From the NCBI RefSeq assembly GCF_004402695.1, contig NZ_SOFL01000028.1, positions 1,360 through 65,359 on the forward strand: DNA of 64,000 nt. Direction: 5' to 3'. The notes beneath the pieces are model-generated. The model was not told where the DNA came from, did not search any database, and saw nothing but the letters and a program-made list of their open reading frames with translations. Source of the DNA: Cryobacterium adonitolivorans (lineage in GTDB: Bacteria > Actinomycetota > Actinomycetes > Actinomycetales > Microbacteriaceae). Every line of letters begins with the position of its first letter. Position 1 is the first letter of the stretch. Shown one piece after another: positions 52,533-60,959 of the stretch. Made by a program: the position numbers and the translations under genes.

Positions 52533-53458
52533 GAGGCCTCTCCAGTCCAGGTCGGCACCGCGCTGGTCGGGAAGTACCGGTGCCCGATCGACTCCGACGC
52601 GGTGCTGGTGGCGTCCTGCACCATGTCCATGTGTTTAGGCAGGTCGCCCAGGATTTCCATGATCGGCCGGTACTCCAGCTGGCTGCGGATCTGGCCGAGC
52701 ACCCGCTGCGACGACTCGGAGACGCCCAGCCGGTCGGTGCGCGGTTCCAGTTCCTGCAGGCACTGCTCGGCCCGGGAGATCGAGAACACGATCGACCGGG
52801 GGAACAGCCGGTCCAGCAGCAGGAACTCGGCGGCATTCCGCGCGGACGGCACCCCCCGGTAGGTGCGCAGGTACGACTCGTACGCCCCGCAGGAACGCAG
52901 GATCGTGGTCCAGGACGGTCCGCTGTTCTCGGTCAGCGACCGGGTGGCGAGCAGCCGCGCGGTCATATCGGCCTGTTCGAGGCTGCAGCCCAGGGTGAAG
53001 AAGTGCCAGGCATCGTCCCGGCTGGCGCTGGACTCGACGATGCCGACGGCCAGGGCGGCACGTTCGCGCACCCAGCCGAAGAAGTCGTGGGTTTTGGCAC
53101 TGGCGATGTTCCTCGGCATCCTCGTGTACGTGGTGTTCAGGCACTCCCACAGCTCGGTGGAGACGATCTCCCTGGCCCGGCGGGCGTTCTCCCTGGCGGC
53201 GCCGAGCGAGTAGGCGATCGAGGCCGGATGCGTGCGGTCGGCCGCCAGGGTCGCGAGCACGTCCTTGCGGGTGAGTTCACGGTCCGGCGGCACCGGGCTG
53301 CCCATCAGGTGCAGCAGCGACCGGCAGGCCAGGTTCTCCTCGATCCACGGATCTTCCAGAAGCAGCTGCAGGTGCACATCCAGGATGCGCGCGGTGCCGT
53401 CACTGCGTTCGATGTAGCGGCCGATCCAGAACAGGCTCTCGGCGATGCGGCTCAGCAT
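52529..53458 (-). CDS. Alpha-E domain protein
   Basis: 309 residues, all-helical, starting MLSRIAESLFWIGRYIERSD, the hallmark of the family. Middle signatures include NARRAREIVSTELWECLN and LGCSLEQADMTARLL. It is coupled to both neighbours by overlaps (7 bp with the ATP-grasp gene, 4 bp with the transglutaminase gene). Its biochemical role is unclear; in such cassettes it always accompanies a circularly permuted ATP-grasp protein. Confidence 0.94.
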   Translation of the reverse strand: MLSRIAESLFWIGRYIERSDGTARILDVHLQLLLEDPWIEENLACRSLLHLMGSPVPPDRELTRKDVLATLAADRTHPASIAYSLGAARENARRAREIVSTELWECLNTTYTRMPRNIASAKTHDFFGWVRERAALAVGIVESSASRDDAWHFFTLGCSLEQADMTARLLATRSLTENSGPSWTTILRSCGAYESYLRTYRGVPSARNAAEFLLLDRLFPRSIVFSISRAEQCLQELEPRTDRLGVSESSQRVLGQIRSQLEYRPIMEILGDLPKHMDMVQDATSTASESIGHRYFPTSAVPTWTGEAS

Positions 53459-55152
53459 TCGAGGGTCCCCTCCGCGTTGGCAGTCGCGATGTTGGTGGTG
53501 GTGGTGCGCTGCTGTTGTTGTTGCTGGTCCTGGTCCTGGTCGCCACCCGGCGGGGTGTCCTGCGGGGAATGGTCGACGACCCGGGTCGGGATGATGGCGA
53601 TCGACTGGGTGTTAGCGGCCTGGTCGTTGACCAGGCCCTGGATGTTGCGGGCCGACCCGTTGGTGTGGAAGTCGGGCTCGAGCCCGATCACCCAGGTGTC
53701 CTTCGACCCGCCGCCCTGGCTGGAGTTGACCACCAGCTCGCCCTCCGGCAGGGCCACCCGGGTGAGCCCGCCGGGCAGCACCCAGACATCCGACCCGTCG
53801 TTCACCGCGAATGGGCGGAGGTCGGCGTGCCGGGGCCGAATGCCGTCGTCGACGAGGGTCGGGATGGTGGACAGCTGCACCACAGGCTGGGCGATCCAGC
53901 CGCGCGGATCCAGGAGCAGCTGCCGACGCAGGGTCTCGAGTTCGGCCTTCGACGCTGCCGGGCCCACCACAAGGCCTTTACCGCCGGAGCCGTCGACGGG
54001 CTTGACGACGAGCTCGTCGAGCCTGTCCAGCACCTCTTCGAGCGCGAGCGGGTCTTCGAGCCGCCAGGTGTCGACGTTGGGTATGATCGCGTCTTCGCCG
54101 AGGTAGTACTTGATCAGCTCGGGCAGGTAGGTGTAGACGAGCTTGTCGTCGGCGACCCCGTTGCCCACGGCGTTGGCGATGGTCACATTGCCCAGCCGCG
54201 CGGCCATCAGGATGCCAGGCGAACCCAGTTGCGAGTCGGCGCGGAACTGCAGCGGGTCCAGGAACTCGTCGTCGACCCGGCGGTAGATCACATCGACCCG
54301 GGTAGGACCGGCCGTGGTGCGCATCCACACGCGGCCGCCGGAGCAGAAGAGGTCGCGGCCCTCGACGAGCTCGACGCCCATCAGGCGGGCGAGCAGGGTG
54401 TGCTCGAAGTAGGCCGAATTGAAGACGCCGGGGGTGAGCACCACGATGTTCGGGTCGTCGACGCCGGCCGGGGCCGAGGCGCGCAGGGCCTGCAGTAGTT
54501 TGTTGGGGTAGTCGCCCACCGGTCGCACCCGCATTGACACGAACAGCTCGGGCAGGGTCTGGGCCATCACACGCCGGTTGGAGATGACGTAACTGACCCC
54601 GCTGGGCACCCGCACGTTGTCTTCGAGCACCCGCCAGGCGCCCATCTCGTCGCGGATGAGGTCGATGCCTGACACCTGGATGCGTACGTTGTTCGCCGAG
54701 ACGATGCCCGCGGACTGACGGTGGAAGTGTGTGGACGAGGTGATCAGGCCGGCCGGGATGACGCCGTCCCGAACCGCGGCCTGGGGGCCGTAGATGTCGG
54801 CGAGAAAGGCTTCCAGTGCGAGGACCCGCTGCTTGATGCCGGCCTCGACGTTCACCCACTCCGGCTGCTCGATCACCCGGGGAACAGCGTCGAGGGGGAA
54901 CGGTCGTTCCTCGCCGGCGAAGTCGAACGTCACGCCCTGCGCCAGGTACGAACTGGCGAGCGCATCCGTACGGCCCCGCAGTTCTTCCTGCGTCATCCGG
55001 GCGAGGGCGGCGTACACGTCCTTGTAGGCGGCGCGCGCCTCTGAGGGGGAGAGCGACGACGGGTCAGGAAACATTTCGTCCCAGGCCGAGGTCCGGCCTC
55101 GCTCGCGGGGCGGGGCGGAGGTGGCGCCATAACCACTGAAGAGGTCAACCAT
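53452..55152 (-). CDS. Circularly permuted type 2 ATP-grasp protein
   Basis: 566 residues. The permuted ATP-grasp fold has SGIDLIRDEMGAWRVLEDNV near residue 165, GPTRVDVIYRRVDDEFLDPL, and a nucleotide-binding LDELVVKPVDGSGGKGLVVG near residue 395. It should make peptide-like amide bonds (carboxylate-amine ligase). The C-terminus carries an unusual low-complexity tail with DQDQDQ and a run of six glutamines followed by threonines. First gene of the three-gene cassette; all three overlap or nearly so. Confidence 0.94.
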   Translation of the reverse strand: MVDLFSGYGATSAPPRERGRTSAWDEMFPDPSSLSPSEARAAYKDVYAALARMTQEELRGRTDALASSYLAQGVTFDFAGEERPFPLDAVPRVIEQPEWVNVEAGIKQRVLALEAFLADIYGPQAAVRDGVIPAGLITSSTHFHRQSAGIVSANNVRIQVSGIDLIRDEMGAWRVLEDNVRVPSGVSYVISNRRVMAQTLPELFVSMRVRPVGDYPNKLLQALRASAPAGVDDPNIVVLTPGVFNSAYFEHTLLARLMGVELVEGRDLFCSGGRVWMRTTAGPTRVDVIYRRVDDEFLDPLQFRADSQLGSPGILMAARLGNVTIANAVGNGVADDKLVYTYLPELIKYYLGEDAIIPNVDTWRLEDPLALEEVLDRLDELVVKPVDGSGGKGLVVGPAASKAELETLRRQLLLDPRGWIAQPVVQLSTIPTLVDDGIRPRHADLRPFAVNDGSDVWVLPGGLTRVALPEGELVVNSSQGGGSKDTWVIGLEPDFHTNGSARNIQGLVNDQAANTQSIAIIPTRVVDHSPQDTPPGGDQDQDQQQQQQRTTTTNIATANAEGTLEC

Positions 55153-55222
55153 GTCTGGATGCTAGCCATCCGGTGTTGCCGGTTTGTTTCCTGACCATAT
55201 CGCCGCCGCACCCTCCGCATGA

Positions 55223-55306
55223 TGCATACAATATGAAGCGAACTCGCGACCCAATCGGGGCAAACTCTGGCACCAAAGGTGCGGGCAGGCGTCTTTTTTG
55301 CATACA
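55223..55306. promoter_or_regulatory. Two TGCATACA sites upstream of the fused ABC gene
   Basis: TGCATACA occurs at 55223-55230 and at 55299-55306, upstream of the fused ABC gene. FadR/GntR regulators bind GTATAC-like half sites, and a GntR gene lies at the other end of this gene. The region between the divergent starts (55153-55375) otherwise holds only promoter-like sequence. Confidence 0.35.
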
Positions 55307-55375
55307 GTTAGCTCAAGTCCGATTCTGACACCCGTCAGGCCACGATCCGGCCGCACCAAGCAGATCCGAGCACTC

Positions 55376-57043
55376 ATGCGCACAGTTGCAGGGCCCCGCT
55401 GGCTAGGGTTGTTGATCCTCTCCCTGACCGTCGGCGGCGTGCTCCTGGCGACCTGGCTCGGTGGCTCCGACAGTGCGCTGCTGCACACACTCTCGGCCCG
55501 GCTCCCCCTCGCGACCGCCGGCACCGTGGCCGCACCGATCCTGTCCGGCGTGCTGGGCATCGGCGGGGGCCTGCTGGCCGCTCGGCGGAACGGCTGGATC
55601 GACCCGAGACTGCGGTCGCTGGTTGCCGCCGGCTGCGCTGTCTGTCTGGCCTGGCTGGCGCTCATCCTTGTGTTCTGGTTCGCCGTCCAGGCCGAACTCA
55701 TGCCCGTGCTGGATGACGGGCCGACCGCCCATGCCGGTGCGGGCGCACTGAGCACCCTGCTCCTTCCCGCCACCGTGGTCCTCTTGGGTGGCGCAACGGC
55801 CATCACGGTGCATGTGCGCGCTGCGACTCGGATCGCCGCGATCGAAGGACACGTCCAGACCGCCCGGAGCCGGGGCCTTCCCACCACGGCGCTGGTCATC
55901 CGCCGGGTGCTCCGCCGCACGTTGCCCGCCATTCTGGCCGTCCTGCTCGTCGAGTTCGTGGTGCTCTACGCCGGCGCCCTGACCGTTCAGGCCGTGTTCA
56001 CGACGCCGTCCCTCGCCACTATGCTGCCGTCGCTGGCCGCGGAGAGCCTCCCGTTCGTGCTCGGGGCCTCCTTACTGTGTGTCGTCGGAGTGACCATGAC
56101 CGCCATTACTGTCGCTTCGGGGGCCCTCGGCCCCGCGGCCCGGAACCGGCCGCAGGCGAGGGCCGTTCACGGTGGGCTCGCCGCCGTCCTCATGGCGGAC
56201 CGTCGTCAGGCCGGACCGTCCGTGCCGTCCACCAGGTTTCGTTCGACCGATCTCCTCGATATCCGTGATCTGCACCTCCATGCCGGCTCGGCTCAGCTGC
56301 CTCGAGAGTTCCTGCGCGGCATCAGCCTCACGGCGGCCCGGGGTCAGGCCCTGGCGGTCGTCGGCGGCGGCGATGACGCCACCTCCATGCTGTGCCATGC
56401 CATCGCGGGCCTGCTCCCGCTCGGCCGTCCTGTGCTCTCCGGGTCGATCCTGTTCGACGGGACAGAGCTCGTCGGCCTGGCCGAGGGGGAGTTCCGGCAC
56501 CTGCGCGGGCACCACATCGGGTTCCTCGCCGCACCGGCAGCGGACAGACTGGACCCCGACATCCGCATCGGGCACCAGCTCACCGGAATCCTGACCGGAC
56601 GGCCTGAAGGCTCCCGCTCACGAACCCACTTCGCCGTCGCGTCGCTGCTGACCGCCGTCGGCATCGACGACACCGAGGCCGTGCTCGGGGCGTATCCGCA
56701 TCAGGTCTCGGCCGTGACCAGTCAACGTGTCCTGCTCGCGGGCGCCCTGGTTCGCGAGCCGCAGCTCCTCGTCGCCGACAATCCGACCGGGGGCCTCGAC
56801 GTTGCCGACGAGGAGAGCTTCCTCGACTCTTTGCACGCACTTCAGCGGGAGCGCGGCTTCACCCTCATCGTGGCGTCGCCCAGGGCCGAGATCATCACCG
56901 GGTGCGACCGTGTCGCGGTTATGAGCGACGGCACCATTGTCGAGTACGCTTCGGTCCGCGAGCTGCTGCACGACCCCCGTCACCCGCACAGCCGGCGGCT
57001 GCTCGCCGACGGCCCGTCGGGGCCTCAGCCGATCGGCCTCTGA
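55376..57043 (+). CDS. ABC permease fused to a degenerate Opp/Dpp-type ATPase domain
   Basis: 555 residues from ATG 55376; a TTG at 55298 would add 26. The N-terminal half (about 1-250) is a peptide-type permease with five to six helices and a coupling loop HVQTARSRGLPTTALVIRRV. The C-terminal half (about 290-540) is an Opp/Dpp-like ATPase in outline, but the key sites are altered. The Walker A lysine position is T336 in GGGDDATSML. The Q-loop Gln is A386. The signature is VSAVT (444-448). Walker B reads ADNPTGGLD, with N469 in place of the glutamate. The H-loop His is S501. The D-loop and the frame are intact. No binding protein or partner permease is adjacent. Probably not a functional ATPase by itself; role unknown. 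Confidence 0.85.
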   Translation: MRTVAGPRWLGLLILSLTVGGVLLATWLGGSDSALLHTLSARLPLATAGTVAAPILSGVLGIGGGLLAARRNGWIDPRLRSLVAAGCAVCLAWLALILVFWFAVQAELMPVLDDGPTAHAGAGALSTLLLPATVVLLGGATAITVHVRAATRIAAIEGHVQTARSRGLPTTALVIRRVLRRTLPAILAVLLVEFVVLYAGALTVQAVFTTPSLATMLPSLAAESLPFVLGASLLCVVGVTMTAITVASGALGPAARNRPQARAVHGGLAAVLMADRRQAGPSVPSTRFRSTDLLDIRDLHLHAGSAQLPREFLRGISLTAARGQALAVVGGGDDATSMLCHAIAGLLPLGRPVLSGSILFDGTELVGLAEGEFRHLRGHHIGFLAAPAADRLDPDIRIGHQLTGILTGRPEGSRSRTHFAVASLLTAVGIDDTEAVLGAYPHQVSAVTSQRVLLAGALVREPQLLVADNPTGGLDVADEESFLDSLHALQRERGFTLIVASPRAEIITGCDRVAVMSDGTIVEYASVRELLHDPRHPHSRRLLADGPSGPQPIGL

Positions 57044-57054
57044 CCACCGACGAA

Positions 57055-57726
57055 TCAGCCCTTAGCGCCCGAGATGGCGTTGCGGGCTCCGAGGATGTGC
57101 GCCCGCATGGCCACCTCGGCCCACATCGAGTCTCCGGTGCGGAGCGCGGTGAGGATGTCGCGGTGCTGGTGGTTGCTCCTCGCCCGGTACTCGGTGCCGC
57201 GCCGACGGAAGGCATCCGCCATCAGCGGCACCCGGGAGACGGACGACGTGAGGGTCATCAGCTGGGGGCTGCGGGAGGCCGCAACCACGATGTGGTGGAA
57301 TTCGGCGTTGAGGCTTCCCAATGCGGCGATGCCTGCGTCGTCATCCGCTGTCAGCACGGGTTCCATGGCGTCGATCAGCACGGCGAGCCTGTCGAGTTCA
57401 TCCACCGTGATGCGGCTGGCGGCCAGACCTGCTGCCCGGCTCTCGAGTCCGGCGCGCACAATATAGGTCTCGCGGAGTTCCTCGACGGTCCAGGCCACGA
57501 CGGTGGCACCGCGATTGGGCACGAAGGTCACGAGTCCGGCCTCGTCCAGGCGGCGCAAGGCTTCCCGCACCGGCGTCCGGCTCACTCCGAGTTCCGCAGC
57601 AAGAGCCTGTTCCCTCAGCGTGGTGTTGGCGCTCAACTCACCTGACAGGATCCGGGCGCGCAGGGTCAGGTAGACCGTTTCACCACCTGTAGACGCCACC
57701 GGTCCCCCGTCCGCTGACAGGGGCAC
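57055..57726 (-). CDS. GntR-family transcriptional regulator, FadR subfamily
   Basis: 223 residues from GTG 57726. The winged helix (about 20-85) holds LREQALAAELGVSRTPVREA and DEAGLVTFVPNRGATVVAWT. The all-helical FCD ligand domain follows, with metal-binding-type residues (LNAEFHHIVVAASRSPQL, NHQHRDILTALRTGD). It is convergent with the fused ABC gene, 11 bp apart, and is its most likely partner. FCD domains bind small carboxylic acids. Target sites are not established. Confidence 0.92.
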   Translation of the reverse strand: MPLSADGGPVASTGGETVYLTLRARILSGELSANTTLREQALAAELGVSRTPVREALRRLDEAGLVTFVPNRGATVVAWTVEELRETYIVRAGLESRAAGLAASRITVDELDRLAVLIDAMEPVLTADDDAGIAALGSLNAEFHHIVVAASRSPQLMTLTSSVSRVPLMADAFRRRGTEYRARSNHQHRDILTALRTGDSMWAEVAMRAHILGARNAISGAKG

Positions 57727-57852
57727 ACCCCACCCGCATGTTGAGCTTTACACACTGGAGGCGCCCGGCGGGCGGATACGCCGCAAATCACGCCTGAACG
57801 CCGCGTATTGGGGGTGGCCGGTCCCCGTTTGCACCATCGTGAGCAGGGCGCG

Positions 57853-57883
57853 AAAAAGGGCCCGTCCTTGGACGGGCCCTTTT
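57853..57883 (-). terminator. rplKA operon terminator
   Basis: AAAAGGGCCCGTCC pairs with GGACGGGCCCTTTT across a 2-base centre, with T-runs on both sides. It begins 51 bp past the rplA stop and is a strong intrinsic terminator for the minus-strand operon. Confidence 0.85.
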
Positions 57884-57933
57884 ACGCGCCTTAATTCACC
57901 GTGCGCTCCTGACGAAGCGCGTCCGTGAAATCC

Positions 57934-58623
57934 TTAGATGCTGTTCACATCGAGGGGGATGCCGGGGCCGAACGTGGTCGACACGGCGCCCTTCATGATG
58001 TAGCGACCCTTGGAGGAGCTGGGCTTGAGGCGAACGATCTCCTCGAGTGCTGCACCGATGTTCTCGTTGAGCTGGTCGGCCGAGAACGAGGCCTTGCCCA
58101 CGACGAAGTGCACGTTGGAGTGCTTGTCGACGCGGAAGGCGATCTTTCCACCCTTGATGTCGTTCACGGCCTTGGCCACGTCCGGCGTCACGGTTCCGGT
58201 CTTCGGGTTGGGCATGAGGCCGCGCGGGCCCAGGACCTTACCGAGACGACCGACCTTGCCCATGAGCTCGGGGGTCGAGACGGCGGAGTCGAACGAGGTG
58301 TAGCCGGCGGCCACCTTCTCGATGAGCTCGTCGCCACCGACCTCGTCGGCGCCGGCAGCGATCGCTGCGTCAGCCGCGGGGCCCGTTGCGAAGACGATGA
58401 CGCGGGCGGTCTTGCCGGTGCCGTGAGGAAGAATCACGGTGCCGCGGACCATCTGGTCTGCCTTGCGCGGGTCGACGCCGAGCTTGAGCGCCACCTCGAC
58501 GGTGGAGTTGAACTTGACGGAACCGGTCTCGCGAGCGAGGGTGACGGCTTCGGTGGGGGTGTAGAACTTATCGGCTTCGATCTTCTCGACCGCAGCGCGG
58601 TAGGCCTTTGACTTGGGTGCCAT
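57934..58623 (-). CDS. rplA: 50S ribosomal protein L1
   Basis: 229 residues, standard length. [20 protein letters not shown] starts the two-domain L1 fold. [20 protein letters not shown] and [20 protein letters not shown] are universal. It binds the 23S L1 stalk and represses its own mRNA in many bacteria. Last gene of secE-nusG-rplK-rplA; 137 bp behind rplK. Confidence 0.98.
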   Translation of the reverse strand: MAPKSKAYRAAVEKIEADKFYTPTEAVTLARETGSVKFNSTVEVALKLGVDPRKADQMVRGTVILPHGTGKTARVIVFATGPAADAAIAAGADEVGGDELIEKVAAGYTSFDSAVSTPELMGKVGRLGKVLGPRGLMPNPKTGTVTPDVAKAVNDIKGGKIAFRVDKHSNVHFVVGKASFSADQLNENIGAALEEIVRLKPSSSKGRYIMKGAVSTTFGPGIPLDVNSI

Positions 58624-58760
58624 TTTGAATCTCCTGTAGATGCATGTGCTGAGAGCGTGGTTTTCGTGAGCCTGGCTGGCTCTTCCACTTGGTGCCTGTC
58701 GGCAGGGTCTATTCGACCGGTGCGCGTCGGCGGGTGTTCGACGAATCGAACGAAAGGGTT

Positions 58761-59192
58761 TTAGCCCTCGACCGTGATGCCCATGGAGCGAGCGGTTCCG
58801 GCGATGATCTTCGACGCGGCGTCGAGGTCGTTGGCGTTGAGGTCAACCATCTTGGCCTCGGCGATTTCACGAACCTGCGCCTTGGTGAGCTTGGCAACCT
58901 TGACGGTGTGCGGCGTTCCGCTGCCCTTGGCAACTCCGGCGGCCTTCTTGATGAGCTCCGCTGCGGGCGGGGTCTTCAGGATGAACGTGAACGAACGGTC
59001 GTCGTAAACGGTGATCTCAACCGGGATGACATTGCCGCGCTGGGATTCGGTCTGGGCGTTGTATGCCTTGCAGAATTCCATGATGTTCACGCCGTGCTGT
59101 CCCAGCGCCGGCCCGATGGGCGGTGCGGGGTTGGCGGCGCCGGCCTTGATCTGAAGCTTGATCAGACCAGTAACCTTCTTCTTCGGTGCCAT
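58761..59192 (-). CDS. rplK: 50S ribosomal protein L11
   Basis: 143 residues. [20 protein letters not shown] and [20 protein letters not shown] form the N-terminal domain (thiostrepton site prolines). The C-terminal rRNA-binding domain has [19 protein letters not shown]. Placed in the conserved order with nusG (upstream) and rplA (downstream). Confidence 0.98.
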
Positions 59193-59300
59193 TGTTCTTC
59201 CTTCGTTATTGATGTTCGAGCGGCCGCGAAGGTCGCTCTCCCGGTGGCCCGGATGGGCCCCGGTGGTTCAGGGCGCTGCTGACTGGAAGCCGGGCAGAGC

Positions 59301-60269
59301 CTAAAGCTTGGTGACCTGGTCGAAGCTGAGCTCGACCGGGGTCTCACGCTCGAACAGCGACACGAGCACGATGAGCTTGCCGCTCTCGGGCTTGATCTCG
59401 CTGATCGAACCGGGCAGGCCCGCGAACGAGCCTTCCTTGATCGTGATGGTCTCGCCGATTTCGTAGTCGATCTCGGCGGGCAGAACGCGCTGGGCGGCCT
59501 TGCCGGGGGCGCCGGACTTGGTGGCCGGAACATCCTTGATCTCGACGAGGCCCTTGAGCATGCCGAATGCCTCTTCGAATCGCAGCGGGGTGGGGTTGTG
59601 CGCGTTGCCCACGAAGCCGGTGACGCCGGGGGTGTGACGAACGACCGACCAGCTGTCTTCGTTGAGGTCCATGCGCACCAGCACGTAGCCGGGGATGCGA
59701 ACACGGGTGACCATCTTGCGCTGGCCGTTCTTGATCTCGACGACGTCTTCCATCGGAACCTCGACCTGGTAGATGTAATCTTCCATGGCCATCGACTGCT
59801 TGCGGTTCTCGATGTTCGACTTCACGCGGCGTTCGAAACCGGCGTAGGAGTGGATGACGAACCACTTGCCGGGCTGGAAGCGCAGCTCCTTGCGGAAGGT
59901 CTCGTAGGGGTCTTCGTCTTCGGCCTCTTCTGCGGATGCTTCGGCGTCCTCGGCTTCGCCGTCGACCTCTTCTTCGTCGTCAACGGCTTCGACGGCAGCC
60001 TCGGCCTCGTCGGCGGAGTCGATGTCGAGGGCGTCTTCGACAATGGCGTCGGCTTCGGGGTCGGTCGACTCGGCGAGAGCGTCCAGGGCGGCGTCGAGAT
60101 CGTCTTCGATGTCGGCGTTCTCGTCTTCGACGTGCAGGGCGACCTGCTCGGCGGCTTCGACGGACGTTTCGTCAGCGGCGAGGGTGTTGCCCTCCTGCGC
60201 CTCATCGTCGTTGGAGGACTGCTCTGCGGCGGTGGCCCAGTCGACGTCGTCGCGATTGGTCTCAGTCAC
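59301..60269 (-). CDS. nusG: Transcription termination/antitermination protein NusG, acidic N-terminal extension
   Basis: 322 residues, against about 180 in Escherichia coli. The extra 140 residues at the N-terminus are almost purely Asp/Glu/Ala ([22 protein letters not shown]), as seen in many actinobacteria. The NGN domain (about 145-250) carries [20 protein letters not shown] and PGVTGFVGN. The KOW domain (about 270-322) has [20 protein letters not shown]. It links RNA polymerase with Rho or the ribosome. Confidence 0.97.
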   Translation of the reverse strand: MTETNRDDVDWATAAEQSSNDDEAQEGNTLAADETSVEAAEQVALHVEDENADIEDDLDAALDALAESTDPEADAIVEDALDIDSADEAEAAVEAVDDEEEVDGEAEDAEASAEEAEDEDPYETFRKELRFQPGKWFVIHSYAGFERRVKSNIENRKQSMAMEDYIYQVEVPMEDVVEIKNGQRKMVTRVRIPGYVLVRMDLNEDSWSVVRHTPGVTGFVGNAHNPTPLRFEEAFGMLKGLVEIKDVPATKSGAPGKAAQRVLPAEIDYEIGETITIKEGSFAGLPGSISEIKPESGKLIVLVSLFERETPVELSFDQVTKL

Positions 60270-60374
60270 TAAATATCAATCCTTCTTCTATTGCGTGGGC
60301 GTGAGGCCGCACCAGGATGCTCGCTCACCGATCCACGTTCATGATCAGTCTGGGTGCCGCTCTCGCGGCACGGG

Positions 60375-60647
60375 TCAACTGGGAGTGCCGAATACGTACG
60401 TGACGACGAGCGCGAACACCCAGTCCAGTGCCGATACCAGCGCCATCATGATCACGACGAAAATCAGAACCACTCCGGTGTAGCTGAGCAGTTCCTTGCG
60501 GGTCGGGGTGACGACCTTGCGAAGTTCGGCCAGGACCTGCTTGATAAACAGGGACACCCGAGCGAACGGTCCGCGCTTGGTTTCGCGGGCCACTCTGGCG
60601 TTGGCGACGATTTCCTCGCTGGGTTCGTCGATAACTTTTCGGGCCAC
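60375..60647 (-). CDS. secE: Preprotein translocase subunit SecE
   Basis: 90 residues from GTG 60647. Cytoplasmic amphipathic helix (RVSLFIKQVLAELRKVVTPT) and a single C-terminal membrane segment (LSYTGVVLIFVVIMMALVSA) make the minimal SecE. It precedes nusG. A 7-bp-stem hairpin (GTGCCGC-TCTC-GCGGCAC, 60354-60371) starts right at its stop. Confidence 0.97.
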   Translation of the reverse strand: MARKVIDEPSEEIVANARVARETKRGPFARVSLFIKQVLAELRKVVTPTRKELLSYTGVVLIFVVIMMALVSALDWVFALVVTYVFGTPS

Positions 60648-60689
60648 CTGTTACACCTTTCGTGGGCCGGCAGAAAGACCACCGACTTG

Positions 60690-60762
60690 CAGGGCGGACA
60701 GGACTCGAACCTGCAACCTGCGGTTTTGGAGACCGCTGCTCTACCAATTGAGCCACCACCCT
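60690..60762 (-). tRNA. tRNA-Trp (CCA anticodon)
   Basis: A 73-base cloverleaf on the minus strand: acceptor AGGGTGG/CCGCCCT with one G-U pair, D-loop GGCTCAATTGGTAGAGC, anticodon loop CTCCAAAA, T-arm GCAGGTTCGAGTCCTG(T), discriminator G. CCA is not encoded. It lies directly upstream of secE, the usual place in actinobacteria. Confidence 0.96.
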
Positions 60763-60909
60763 ATGAAGCGAAACCGTCCAGCTTCCAACGACCAAAATAG
60801 GCGCAAAAAAGCTTGGCAGATTTCAACTACCGGATCAAGTCTAGGTCACGGCGAGTGCCCTGTAAAGCCAGCGGCACTCCGAGGGGTTGTTCGGCGGCTG
60901 CGCGGCATC

Positions 60910-60935
60910 ACTGTGCGGCAACACTGTGCGGCAAC
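60910..60935. repeat. Tandem 13-bp direct repeat upstream of the aminotransferase gene
   Basis: ACTGTGCGGCAAC occurs twice back to back (60910-60922, 60923-60935), then CACGTG. It ends 24 bp before the aminotransferase start, where a promoter or operator would sit. Confidence 0.5.
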
Positions 60936-60959
60936 ACGTGTGCCCCGTATGCTCGTAGC

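Noticed and set aside
58624-58760. A gene in the gap between rplK and rplA
   Set aside because: No frame of useful length or ribosome binding site; the gap more likely holds an L1-binding leader, which I could not define from the sequence alone.
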